Source: Vicugna pacos (Eukaryota; Chordata; Mammalia; Artiodactyla; Camelidae). Taken from it: 64,000 bases of DNA. A program made the translations under genes and the position numbers. The stretch is from contig NC_133019.1 in assembly GCF_048564905.1 (NCBI RefSeq), positions 9,032,501-9,096,500 on the forward strand, in the 5' to 3' direction. The notes below the pieces were generated by a model. The model had not been told where the DNA came from. It saw only the letters and a program-made list of their open reading frames with translations, and ran no database searches. This document shows positions 43,776 to 54,779 of this stretch, piece by piece; positions within the stretch are counted from its first letter, which is position 1; every line of letters begins with the position of its first letter.

Positions 43776-44529
43776 TGAAAACTTTAGTCTGAGTACACTA
43801 AAGACAGAATGGGATGTCGAGACGGGAGTAATGGGGACGGAAAGGAGACGGAGGCAGGAGGGGCCGTTCATCTACTCAACTGTTTGAGTCACTGTGTACT
43901 GCAGACTCAGGCAGAAAGGGCCTCCCACTGAGGATGTTCAAACACACTTGTACATTTGTCCTTCCCTGGTTGACAGACTCCTGGAAGTATAAAAGATATA
44001 AAATCCCTCTTTACAAGTTCCACTTTTGTTGTACCCCTTTTATTACTGAAGCCTTTTTTCAACATTTGGCTCCATAAGAAAAAACAATTCTGTCATATGG
44101 TTTCAAGCAATCATCACACTTCTAAAATCGAATATGGCTGCCAACTAATATCGCAAGAACTAAATAGATGACATCTGGAAAGAAGGGTTTTAAAACCCAC
44201 TGTTTCATTACCCCCACCTGTGTCTTTATAGGCAGCATGGAAAGGAGAGGTGAGGCAGCAAAGGGATTCTCTGAAACTTACTTTGGAGGAAAATATCAGA
44301 GAAGCGCGTGTGTTAAAAATCTGATTTATCATCTGTCTGTGTTGTCCTGATTTACCAAATGCATTTCCAAGAGGGACGCCAAAGCAGAAGGTTGCATATT
44401 AAGCCAGTGAGTTCAGGATGTCTTTACAGCCAATCATCTCCCCCAAACACAAATCCTGTCGCTTAAAACATCAGGCTGGCTGTGGAACAGGGCTAGCAAT
44501 ACTCACGGAGCATCTCCCACGCCCCTCCT
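43776..44529. other. Unique sequence
   Basis: No recognised repeat or exon. Confidence 0.35.
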
Positions 44530-44715
44530 CTGTGGAAATCATGGTTCAGTGTAACTTTGGGAAAGCCATTTAATATTTTTAGACCAGGTCTCCCCATCTG
44601 AGAAATTTGGACACTAATAATACTTGCTCTTCCAAACTGACAGAATTACCGTGACGCTCAAATAAGGTAATGGATGTGGAGGGGATTTATAAGGTCTAAA
44701 GTGCCAGGGAAATGC
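44530..44715 (+). repeat. MIR SINE, sense
   Basis: 'gtgtaactttgggaaagcca', 'gtctccccatctgagaaatt' and 'gtgacgctcaaataaggtaa', then 'taaagtgccaggg', give a clear MIR order. Confidence 0.78.
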
Positions 44716-45789
44716 AAAGTCATGTGATGACACAGCAAAGCATGGGGTCCAGCCCTCTCTCCCAAGGGGCTTGCAACCGATTTGGAGGAACAAAGTGCAA
44801 CCTATCCAATGGAGGTTACAGCGTAAGGATTAAGTTGGAGAAACAACGTGACAAGTGGTTTGGCAAGATAACATGTAATTACTTGCAAGTAAAAGGTACA
44901 GACAGTGAGATTTATGAGTTTCAAACAAGTCCCAATCTCAGGGAGCTGGAGTGATGTGGACCGGCATTATGGGTGAAGCAACTCTGGATCTGGCCTTGGA
45001 GGGTGGGTGGGTTGAGCAAGAAGCACAGGATGTCATCCATGCAGGGAACCCGAGCTCCTTCCCCGAGCTCCAGATCCCCAGACCTGATGAGACAGAATTC
45101 ACAAACCACGCCTGCGTGGGGTCTCCTCTCTGAATCTAAACAAGGTAAGGCTCCACTATCATCAAGACATGGAGTGGGCTTTAAAAGAAGCCCTTGAGCG
45201 TTAGCATAGAGATTCAACTTGGAATTGAATCTCTTTTGGCTACCCCATGACCAAAACCACCAAGACCCTCGGACTCCTCTTCACCACACCCTTCTCAGTC
45301 ACACTCGCCTCACCTTGTTAAACTGCAGGGTGTCTCACAGGAAGAGAAGACAGTCACCCAGCACCATATTCCCTACCCGAGGTGATCACAGCACATTCCA
45401 CCGTAGTTAGCCAAAACAAAAGATGCATCTCAAAGCAAAACCATGCTCTTAGCGATGGCTGTGTTACAAAGTCTTTTTATTTATGAGGCTGTACGAGGTC
45501 ACAGGCAGAAATGAGGAGGCTGTGAAGTGTCTCTGAGTTGCTTAGAGCAAGGTGCTAATGCGACTGGGTTCAGAGGTCCAATCTCCTGCCCGTTCATTTC
45601 ACAGGCCAAAAAGCAGTTAACTGTCACGGTTTGCTGGGACAGTCAGCAGAATCCCATCCAATCATCCCACTGCTGCAAAGTGTGGGTCGTGACATAGTTC
45701 AGAACAAGGTGCAAATGGCTTCGTCTAACACGTGGCCACGCTAAGATGCCTGGAAAACACATCAGAGCTCAAGGCGCGATCCAGTCCCT
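44716..45789. other. Unique sequence
   Basis: No repeat or exon recognised. 45,440-45,700 is mixed-composition DNA with a nuclear-receptor-like 'gaggtcacaggc'. That alone proves nothing. Confidence 0.35.
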
Positions 45790-46130
45790 TCCTCCGCCCT
45801 CCCAAATGCTTTTCACCACAAGTCTGGCCACTGAACCCAATATGTCAATGACATATCCAGTCTGCACCTTCACTCAAGCTCTCCCTCCTTCCCTTTTGGC
45901 CTTCCATCTCTCTCAAACAGAGCATCATTTCAAACCTGCTCTTCTTTAGGACAGAAATGCTAATTCCTCCCTCCTCCACAGGGCTGGTCCCGATGCCCCA
46001 GTCCCCATGGTGTCCTGCTGTCTCAACTCTCAACACACTCATGATGCTTTTCATTTTGGCCCTGAGATGACTCCCTTGAGCTTTGCACAGCGCTTTGTAC
46101 ACAGTAAGCTCTTTTTAAATGTCTGTTTAA
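45790..46130 (+). repeat. Probable L2 3' end, sense
   Basis: 'aactctcaacacactcatga', 'ttgcacagcgctttgtacac' and 'agtaagctctttttaaatgt' resemble the L2 3' UTR terminus, preceded by CT-rich text of the right kind. Confidence 0.45.
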
Positions 46131-46209
46131 GAAATAAATTCCGCTTACATATGGTAGGAGTAGCGGGTGGCTAGAAAGAGCAGAATAAAACTTTGCTTTG
46201 GGCTTATAT

Positions 46210-46245
46210 CTGTTTGGGGTGTAAGAGCCTTATCACCCCAAACAG
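46210..46245. repeat. Perfect 12-bp inverted repeat (hairpin)
   Basis: Left arm 'ctgtttggggtg' (46,210-46,221) and right arm 'caccccaaacag' (46,234-46,245) are perfect complements. The 12-base centre can add four more pairs (taag/ctta) with one bulged base, leaving a loop of three. A CAG-rich run follows at 46,251-46,265. Function unknown. Confidence 0.9.
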
Positions 46246-46459
46246 TACACCAGCAGCAGCAGCAGTAACGGCACTTATAGTGTGAACGGTGGGAGGTAGG
46301 AGAGTAGCAGTGTGCTAGCTTTTGGTGTCTGAATAATATTGGACACGAGGAAACATTCGGCTCTACCAGGGCTGAGAAGGAGAACTCACTACAGATTCGA
46401 AGCCTTTACCTAAGAGGATTGGGTTAAAAAAAAAAACTCGTCTTTGAGGCATCAAAATG

Positions 46460-47240
46460 AGAGTGTCACCATTTCTTCATCACATCTTTCTTCCTCTTCT
46501 CCAAAATCCAAAGTCACAGGTCTTGCTGACTCTCCCCCTAAAGCGTCCCCCACATCCATCCCCACTTTTAAGGTCATCCCAGGGCCCTGCCTCTAGCTCA
46601 TCCGGACTACTCCAGAGGCTCTCGCCTGGTCTCCACCCCTCCAGCTCTTCCCCTTCATGAATACATCATTTCAAGGCAGACAATGACTTTCTAACACTCC
46701 TGTCTGAGCATATGACTCCACACTCCTGGCCTTCTAAGCCAGAAAGGCCTCCCCACCCCAATCCCTTAAGGGTAAAGGCGATGCTCCTTACTTAGCGTGG
46801 CTTCCTAATGTGGCCCCAGACCACCTTTCCAGTTTTACTTCTCCCTGTGGCCCCTCACATCCTACTCTCTAGACACATCAAACTGATCAAAGCCCCAAAC
46901 ACTGGGTTTTCTTTTACATCCTTTTGCCTTTGTACCTGGTGCGTTCCCTGCTTTGCTACCTCCCCCCACACCCAGCAAAGTCCCGCTCGTCCCATCAAAA
47001 CCAGCTTAAAGGTTACTTCTGGGATGCTTCTCCAACCACGGCTCCATCCTGCACCCCGAGTCCCTCCCCAGCACCCTCACAGAGGACCATCACAACTGTC
47101 TGCGCCGGTAGCTATGCAATCCCACCAGCCTGAGCTCCTGCAGAGGTGGGGATTTACCTAACTCCGCATCTGAGTGCCCGCTACGCAGATGGTAAGCAAC
47201 AGAATGTCTGCTGTGTCTTGAATGAATTAACCCCAGTGGG
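46460..47240 (+). repeat. L2 LINE 3' part, sense
   Basis: CT-rich text in L2 order: 'tcatcccagggccctgcctc', 'taagggtaaaggcgatgctc', 'aatgtggccccagaccacct', 'ttttgcctttgtacctggtg' and 'ggttacttctgggatgcttc'. It ends 'gtcttgaatgaatta', the L2 terminus. Confidence 0.75.
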
Positions 47241-48159
47241 CTGTCCACTCCCATTAAGTCCATATCCTGCTGTCCCGTGTCCCTGCAGCTGTATTCTTTG
47301 CCTTCCCTGTATTCCACCCTGATGTGTCAATAAGGAATGAGAAATGAATGAAAGTGAAACCGGAGGGATGAACAGAGTGGCAGGTCAGTAGCAATCATAT
47401 TCTTGCAATCAGACAAAGCATTTCTAGATCAGATCTGCGTGTGCTGAGTCACTGGCCTTTTTCCTCTTGGCCAAAATCCACCGAGTCACCAATCTCATTG
47501 GTTCTCCCTTTAAAATGTCTCCCACATTTCAGGTCACTCTCGAGCCCCAGCCAGAGCTTATGTGGAACAAACCAAGAGCATTCTCTTCATCTGCAAACTC
47601 CTGGACATTTTTTTTCTGATCCGTAGTCTTCCTTTGTTTTAGAAACAGCACCTAGACTTCTATCTTGCATCTTAGGTCTCCTTTTCGGCCCCCTAGTACC
47701 TTCAAGCCAACAGGGAGAGAGGGAAGGACACTGCCTGTGTGTGTAGACACACAGCCTTAGCTTCACCCCATCTGCTTGTTCACTGTGTGAATTTGGTCCA
47801 CATACTTTCCCTCTGGGTCTCAGTTTCATTTTCTATCATCAACTTGAAAAAAAAGCCTCCAAACTCACAAAACTCTGAGCTGGTCTTCCCCCAGAAGACG
47901 CTCTCTACCGAATTTCCTAACACTCAGCTCCCGAGGTCTGTCCCTCTCACCTTCCTGCTTGCCCGCCTCCCCGGCCCTCCTCCACACAGGCCAGCACCAA
48001 GCCTGAGCAAAGCCCCCACGTTTTACTAGAATGTATTTCCATTATTACCTTTGTGTCAAGACCCCCGACCAGAAATAGGAAGGGTGAATATAAAAGACCT
48101 GTTTCCTTTCCATTGTGTTTGCCCCTCCTCTCTCTCCAGTGAAAACGGCCTGTTTGGAG
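47241..48159. other. CT-rich sequence, partly L2-like
   Basis: 47,440-47,620 ('accaatctcattggttctcc') may be another L2 scrap. The rest is unassigned. No exon recognised. Confidence 0.35.
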
Positions 48160-48500
48160 AAGCCAAAATGCTTTTGAATTGAATTCACCGAAGCGATATA
48201 CACAAGGTTTTAATTTACAGTTTGGGGTCTCCAGGCCCCTGCATATGAGTTCTATAAATGAGACGTGTTGCTACAATAAGCCCCGCTGGGAGAGGCTGGA
48301 CTTAGACCGAGAACAGCTGTAGAGCTATAATCCAACAAAGTCAGCTTCTGAGATTCAGTCACAAAGCTGTGGACACGCTTCCCCCACAGACGCTCACACA
48401 TGGCCTTTGGCAGAAATGAAAATATCTTTCTCCGGCCGTGACTGGGCTCGGCTAGTAATGAACCTTTATGCTGAATACTTTCTTATGTCTTCACTTCCTT
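48160..48500. promoter_or_regulatory. Candidate conserved non-coding element
   Basis: Repeat-free DNA with 'gcatatgagttctataaatg', a SOX-like 'ctacaataagcc', 'gagctataatccaacaaagt' and 'ggctagtaatgaacctttat'. It holds CpGs without being an island. Offered only as a conservation-test candidate. Confidence 0.3.
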
Positions 48501-48612
48501 TCGCTTTGTTCTCGTTCTAATTTCCTCTAAAGCCTCGCACAGCCACTTAGACAAGGTGAGGCTGCCAGCTCTTGGGACCCGTTTAGAGCTAAGGGAAGCC
48601 AAGGCATCCAGA

Positions 48613-48788
48613 GAGTTGTTCTCAGCCTTGTTTGTGTACTGGAAACACGTGAGGATCTTTCAAAAACCCAGGGGCCCGCGCTGCACCTCAAACCAAATGA
48701 ATTGGAAACTGGGAGTGGGACCAAGGCATCGGCATTTTTTTTTAAGCCCTAAAGTAACTTGAATGTGTAGTCAACATGGAAACCAGTA
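48613..48788 (+). mobile_element. MER5-type hAT DNA transposon
   Basis: 'gttgttctcagccttgtttg', 'acgtgaggatctttcaaaaa', 'gggaccaaggcatcggcatt' and a closing 'aaaccagta' match the MER5A/B order. Non-coding and diverged. Confidence 0.72.
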
Positions 48789-49744
48789 TTTTAAAGTCAA
48801 TTATATCTAAAACCTCAACAGCCTTTTTCTCCATCCACAAACAACATGTAGGAAATATGGGTACAAGAGACTTCCTTCTTTTGCATCTGACATTTATGAA
48901 ATCCTTAGGCCTAAAGACCAAGGCTTGTCTTCTAAACCAAAGTACGTAGTCAAAACTTCACAAAATTTACCCAACAACCATAACTTCTGGATTGTCGGCT
49001 TTCGGGTTCTTGAGGCATCTGGGTGTGAAGGTCGGAGGCTAGCAGGAAACAATGAAAAATGCACCAGAGCACAGTCGCAGGGAGGCGAGGAGCGGGGAAG
49101 GGCATTTCTGACACGGCCGCGACTCAGAAAGAGTGAGTTTAAATTCTGAGGCTTTATTCGCTCGCCTGCAAACCAAATACAGACAGTGGGGAAATCCAGC
49201 CTTTAAAGGGTTCCCTCCACCGTTCCCCTGGAGCTGTTAGACTGATCAGAAATGTGTCATGTGCTACCCCGCGGGAAACATTGCCCACAGAAGTACAGCC
49301 GTGTGCCCTGAGTGATAAAAATGATAAAATCTGCCTTTTCCAGAACTGCCATACATTTGGAGAGAAAACTAGAGGGGATTTAGGGTGAATCACCCAGACG
49401 CAGGACCCTCACCCTGACACTGGACGACAGAATAATGAAACAGCCACTCTTTTGGTCCTTTGAGCCATTGTAAGACCAGAGATCTTTCTGCCCGGGTAGG
49501 GAACCCCCAGCCCCCTGAGCCTCCTCGCCTGCCTCCTCTGTGAAGGACTGAGCTCACCCATGAGTTTACTCAAGGCCTCTGGTTTTCACATTACCACCCT
49601 CCAGCCTCTTTTGCTGCACTATTAGTTTTGAGTCATTCGGATCCACTTGGGCATGACCCACCATTAGTCAGTTAGATTTCACCTTTTCTGAATAATAAAT
49701 AGATTTGTTAGAGGTGGGAAATACTGTGCTCTCCTGCTAGATTT
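48789..49744. other. Unique sequence
   Basis: No repeat or exon recognised. It holds AT-rich words such as 'tgaataataaatagatttgt' near 49,690. Confidence 0.35.
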
Positions 49745-50082
49745 ATTGGGATAATTCTTGCTGGCTTCTCCTCTCTACCTTGACCTTCACATACAATGGT
49801 TCTCCTTAATTCAATTCTTTAATACTCTCTCAAGTCTCTTAAACTCACCTCTCCATTTCCATCCCATCGCCATTCCCCCGGTTCAGGTCCTCCACTCTGG
49901 GGAAAGGGGCACTTCAGAAGAGATGTCTGTGGACAGGCCAGGGAGGGGGTACCCATTCAAGCAGCCAGTCACTTAATGCAGAGGGAGTGGGATGTGAGAG
50001 AGGTGAAAACCAGATCTCCTTTACATCATGGTCCAGACCTTTGTCACTTCTTCCCTGGAAAGTTGCAGCAGCCTCCTAACTT
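49745..50082 (+). repeat. L2 LINE fragment, sense, interrupted
   Basis: 49,745-49,905 ('ctctccatttccatcccatc', 'ccggttcaggtcctccactc') and 50,030-50,082 ('ggaaagttgcagcagcctcc') are adjacent blocks of sense L2. About 120 bp of other sequence separates them. Confidence 0.55.
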
Positions 50083-50945
50083 GAACAAGTGATAAAATAC
50101 GAAGCACTGTGCTTGGTGCTCGGACTCGGGGATGAATCAGCCTGGTCCTCCCGTCAAGGAGCTCTGAACGTAGCAGATGAGATACAAACAAGGACATCAG
50201 GGCCACAGCTAGGTAAGGTTTTGACTTTGGTGTCAAAGAGGAGGCTGCAGCAAACTCTGGCTAGAAAAATCAGAGGTTTCGGAGCACAGGTGATATCTGA
50301 GCTGAGAGACGTTCCAGAAAGAAGGCAGGGAAAGACCTGAAAGTGGGAAAGATTACAATTCATTATTGAAATCAAAAGTAGCTCAGTGCAGGTCAAAGGG
50401 TAGCGGACACGGCAGATAAAAGCCTGTCAGGACCCGGGGCTGAATAAAGAGGCAGGGGCCAAATCAAAAAGCTGCAGATCCGTATCGCAGTGAGAAATCT
50501 GGGTTTTGTCCCATAGTCTATGAGGTACTGTTGGAGGATTTTAACAGGGGAATCACAGGACTATCCTTGAGTTTTAGAACGCTCTTTTCTCACTGAAGTA
50601 CAGTCAATTATAATGTGTCAATTTCTGGTGTGCAGCACAATGTCCCATTCACGCATATACATACATATATTCGTTTCCATATTCTTTTTCATTAATGGTT
50701 ATTATAAGATATTGAATATAGTTCCCTGTGCTATACAGAAGAAATTTATTGTTTCTTTTTTCTTTTCTTTTCTTTTTTGCTCTATTTTTATATATGGAGA
50801 ACACTCTTTGACAGCAGGCTGGAAGATTCCCTGAAGGAGGCCAAGCTTGGGGGCAGGTGAAGCTGACAGAGAATGTTGCAAAGGTCTTGGTGAGTTGAGG
50901 CCTAAATTGATGTGGTAACAGTGGGACTAGAGAGGAAGAAAGCTT
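50083..50945 (-). repeat. Antisense L2 split by an L1 3' end
   Basis: 'gaagcactgtgcttggtgct', 'gaaatctgggttttgtccca' and 'acaggggaatcacaggacta' are antisense L2. After the L1 insert it resumes with 'aaaggtcttggtgagttgag' and 'gtggtaacagtgggactaga'. It lies tail to tail with the sense L2 on its left. Confidence 0.72.
50594..50798 (-). mobile_element. Short L1 3' end (ungulate type), antisense
   Basis: 'actgaagtacagtcaattat', 'gtgtcaatttctggtgtgca', 'agatattgaatatagttccc' and 'tatttttatatatgg' cover only about 200 bp of the inverted 3' UTR. A TTTTC repeat (50,754-50,779) has grown inside it. Confidence 0.88.
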
Positions 50946-51104
50946 TCAGTTACTTGGATATTTATCCTGGTTTCCTCCTGGACTTTGAATCTTGGTTTTT
51001 TGTTTGTTTCATTGGTTGAGTGGCTTGGGTTTTATTTTTTAAACTTGAATTGAGTACTCCTGTGTTTTCACTTATACTGAGCCTCTCCACCCTCCCTGAA
51101 ATAT

Positions 51105-51250
51105 ATTTAGTACCTCAGTTTTACCAAAGACACAACTGACTCAGAGAGGTTAAGTAACTGGCCCAAAGCCACACAGCTAGAGGCAGCAGCTAGCCTGGTG
51201 CCCACGTTTTCTGGCTCCAAGTCAAGTGCTCTTCCAACCGCACCTCTGCT
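51105..51250 (-). repeat. MIR SINE, antisense
   Basis: 'ctcagagaggttaagtaact', 'ggcccaaagccacacagcta' and 'ctggctccaagtcaagtgct' are textbook inverted MIR. Confidence 0.9.
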
Positions 51251-51369
51251 AAGTAGCTCCAGACTCATTCTTGTTCTACTTCTTTCTTATGTCAGACTGA
51301 AGCCGGGCAGAGAGACAATTTGGGCGTCACTTCAGTGGCTCAGAAGACAGCTATGGCTGAGCCTGGCTG

Positions 51370-51545
51370 TGGAGTCTGAACAACCAAGGTCCGATGCTTC
51401 AAGTTCGAACAATAACCTCACGCCTCCATTTCTCCATTGATCACAGCATCGTCCCGCAGGGTGGCTAGCAGGTTGCTGTAAATGAGATCAGAGCCTCGAA
51501 TTCTGGGCCTGGTGCATAGTCTGTTCTCAAGAAATGGTAGCAACT
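51370..51545 (+). repeat. MIR SINE, sense
   Basis: 'tgtggagtctgaacaaccaa', 'ggttgctgtaaatgagatca' and 'cctggtgcatagtctgttct' follow MIR 5' and 3' parts. The core is diverged. Confidence 0.6.
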
Positions 51546-52239
51546 TTCCCCCAGAATAGCGAGGAATGAGCCAAACCATAAGTAGCGGAGATATTTTATA
51601 TTTGACCCAGGAATATGCTAGCAGGGGTAAGAAACAGACATAAACTAGGATCTGAAAAAAAAATTTTTTTTGGCATGGTTTTACTATCGCTCCTGTCGCC
51701 TCTAAGACAATTCTTTCCCCTTCCATTTGTGTCACTGAGGTCACGGGAGCAAACACCCGCTAGCAAGCACCCCATCAAGCCCAGGCAATCTTTGTGTTAA
51801 GCCACTTCACAGGGGTTTTCTATGCTTTTTTTTTCCCCCTCTCTCCTTTCACGCTGGAATTAAGAAACCTGTAACTTGGTGCTTATCTCATTATCTCCTG
51901 CCTTGCATTTTAATGTGTCACTTCTAAAAAGACCTCATTGATATTCCGGTTATGTATGTGTTTGTTTGTGTCTCTTGGGAAAATTTGCTACCGATCTTCC
52001 AAGTTGAACACCAGCATGCTCACAGCTCAAAGGTGGATCTCTCTTTTGTCTAAGAAAAAAAACATGGAGATGGTTTGACGATTTTGCATCTACAGGAAGC
52101 TGTAAATAGAACAGCTCAAGAGTCTCAATCTAAAACCAGGCACAAAAAGGCAGGTGAAGAATTGGGTGTCTTCCCAGGATGCTGGGTTACATCGATGAAT
52201 AATTCAAGCCTCAAGGCTCTTAAAAGGACACAGTTACCT
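51546..52239. other. Unique sequence, possibly conserved
   Basis: No repeat recognised. 51,850-52,010 has GATA-like words ('cttatctcattatctcc') and 'cattttaatgtgtcactt', with T/G-rich text after it. No exon is supported. Confidence 0.35.
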
Positions 52240-52360
52240 GGTTTTCCAGATAATTAGAGGACCCCCCTGACTAAAAGGTTTTAACCTAATTTAACCAGAT
52301 AATTAACCAGATCATCCAGAAAAGAGCAAGCTCTTTATCCTGCCTAAATTATCCAGAGTC
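52240..52360. promoter_or_regulatory. Repeated CCAGATAATTA homeodomain-like motifs
   Basis: CCAGATAATTA occurs exactly at 52,246-52,256 and 52,295-52,305. Related 'ccagatcat' (52,307) and 'aattatccag' (52,347-52,356) follow, about 50 bp apart. A palindrome AAAGAGC-AA-GCTCTTT lies at 52,321-52,336. No repeat family explains this. TAATTA is a homeodomain core. Confidence 0.45.
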
Positions 52361-52869
52361 TCATCATTATTCGGTAACTGACAACCCTCACTTCCGGCTG
52401 TGCCGAGTCTCCACTGCGGACAGAGCTAAATCAAGCTGTGAGTTAACAGGTGACATGAACAGGATCACCAGAAATTATCTTACAAAATCTAGTTGCTCTT
52501 TTCAAGTATTAACAGATCCCGGCCACCTGTGTGCAAAGTACAATGGAAGGTTTGGGGGATCATCTGTAACAAAATAAACAAACCAATCCTACCATGAGGG
52601 AAATCTACACTGGACTTTATTGACCTTTTGCACAGACTGCATTACTTCAATAACAGCTTGCTTCGTGTTACTTTGCTACGTAGTAACATCCGGAGCTAGG
52701 AGGAGATGCAGCATTTCCATGTGTCTGCTGTTACAGCAGCCTGTAACAGCAGATGACTTTTTCTCTTTGTATCAGTCAGCTTCGATCTCCCCAGAACAGT
52801 TCGCTGAGATCTTTGAGAAGCTGGCCATTGTTGATATTAATGAAATATTCACTGAATACCAAACATAGG
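52361..52869. other. Unique sequence
   Basis: Nothing recognised. The 82-codon plus-strand frame at 52,620-52,868 begins outside any exon context and runs toward a MIR. Confidence 0.35.
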
Positions 52870-53060
52870 CCAGGTCTTCAACATTTATCATTTCATTTAA
52901 ACATGGAAAAGACCTTTCAAGGTAGGCTTTTATTATCCCCATTTTGCTGATGAGGACACAGAGATTCAGAGCTGTGAACTCAGGCTGAAGTCACTGCAGA
53001 CCGGGGGCTCTCGGCACTCCTGGGTCTCCCCAGAAAGAGGATGGCTGTGTGACCATGAAT
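52870..53060 (-). repeat. MIR SINE, antisense
   Basis: 'aacatttatcatttcattta', 'tattatccccattttgctga' and 'gaggacacagagattcagag' are the inverted MIR order. Confidence 0.85.
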
Positions 53061-53189
53061 CTTTGCTAACTTTCAGCACTGCCTACATCACACTTTCAAA
53101 AGTATGGATCAGGACAGTAAGAGCAACTACAAAAAGGATAGAAAAAAACGTTGTCATAGCTTTTAACTCTTTAGAGGCAAACAGAGGTG

Positions 53190-53382
53190 GGAGAGCTTGT
53201 GAATTAAAACCACACTTGCTGGAGTCTACCTGGATTGAATTCTGGCTCTACCACTTATTGGCTGTGTGATCTGAAACAAATCAGTCTTTCTAATCTCAGC
53301 GTTCTCTTTTGTTCACTGGAGGGCCGTTGTAGTATCAGAAGAGATGAGGCACACAGTAAGCGCTTAATAACTGTTACGGTTA
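53190..53382 (+). repeat. MIR SINE, sense
   Basis: 'gattgaattctggctctacc', 'acttattggctgtgtgatct' and 'gtaagcgcttaataactgtt' span most of a MIR. The camelid SINE landed in its 3' end. Confidence 0.88.
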
Positions 53383-53549
53383 GGAGGAAGGGTAAAGCTC
53401 AAGTGGTAGAGGGCGTGCTTAGCACGCTTGAGGTCCTGGGTTCAATCCCCAGTACCTCCTCGAAAAATAAAATAAAACTTAGTTACCTCCCCCTGCCAAT
53501 TTAAAATAAAATAAAATGATATAATAAATAAATAAAATGTTTTTTAAAA
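53383..53549 (+). mobile_element. Camelid tRNA-derived SINE (Vic-1-like)
   Basis: A box region 'gtaaagctcaagtggtagag', B box 'gggttcaatcccc', then 'agtacctcct' and an AT-rich tail of AAAAT and AAAT units. 'ctgttacggtta' before and 'ttgttatggtta' after (53,550-53,561) form the target duplication with two mismatches. It has the fullest tail of the four copies. Confidence 0.94.
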
Positions 53550-53659
53550 TTGTTATGGTTAAACATGGCGGAGCGCCATCATTCTGCTGTGAGTGATACA
53601 ATTCTTCATCACTAACCAATGATCTGGATAATTTAGTGACAATCCACACTGATATAGCT

Positions 53660-53880
53660 GAGCACTGTTTAAAGTGCTCTGTATGTGTTCATACTTAACC
53701 CTCTAAGGTTCGCAGCTGTTATCCTGCCCTTTCACAGGTGACAAAGGCACTTAAACTCTGAAAAACAGAGGTGAAAACCAGATCCAAGATCACACAGCTA
53801 ATATGTCACAGAGCTGAGATTCAAACCCAAGGAGTCCAGCTCCAGAGTCCAGAAGTCTAGGCACTATGCTCTATGGAGTC
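53660..53880 (-). repeat. MIR SINE, antisense
   Basis: 'aaagtgctctgtatgtgttc', 'aagatcacacagctaatatg', 'agctgagattcaaacccaag' and 'ctaggcactatgctctatgg' give a nearly complete inverted MIR. Confidence 0.9.
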
Positions 53881-54779
53881 CTTTAACTGAAAGAGCAGGA
53901 TTTTTACTCCAGTTACAAGTTCTCTCATCACTATGACCACTGTCCCTTCTCTGTTCAGCATCTCGGCCATCATTTCCCTTCTGTGCTCAGTTCTGAAGCT
54001 TCCTGCACTGTCCAGGGCAATGATATATATGGAAATTCTGGCTGTAATTTCTTAGGTTCAACCATTTCATTTCTGTTCCCTTGTGCTAGTTGAATAGATA
54101 ACCAGAGACAAAAAATTTTTCTATGTAACCGCAGATTCTGGCCATCCATGTGATTGCGGACAGGATATTCACAAGGGAACCTACTTTGCTGCCTCGACAA
54201 GAAGGAGAGGAAGGGAGCCAGATGTCCCAATAAAAGTCCTTTCTAACCTAAATGAGTTTGCGACGACGTGTGCTTATACATGTGAGGATAAAACATACTG
54301 TGAGCATCGCTTCTCCCAGCATATAAGCTGTTACCCGAGAATGAGGCACTTCAGGAGGCTAATTGAGCACTGGAGGCTGTCTACACAGGCAGAGCAGAGG
54401 GGAGATCTGGAGCCCTCCCCAGCCCCCAGCCCCCGACACTCATACTCAAGCAAAACCCTGCTAAACTCTCCACAAAAGCCAATTTCATCTGATCATGAAT
54501 CAACATCTTCACTTTGACTCTATAGACAAAATATTTTTAGCTTCTCGGGAACCTGCGCTTTCAGACGCCCAGCTTAGCCTCAGCTGATTCTGGACAACGG
54601 TCCTCACAGGACTCCTGAGTGTGTTTCTGTCCCTGCCCGTTCAGCTCAGACAGACTCTGCCGCGATGCCCCAGCACTGACGTTCAGAGCCTCACGGGGCC
54701 GGCCGCAGCCATCTTCCCATTTAATAACCAGTGTTCAAAAGAGGAAAAAAAATAAAGGTGAAATAGAATCACGTTAAAA
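53881..54779. other. Unique sequence
   Basis: No repeat or exon recognised. GC-richer near 54,560-54,710. Confidence 0.35.
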
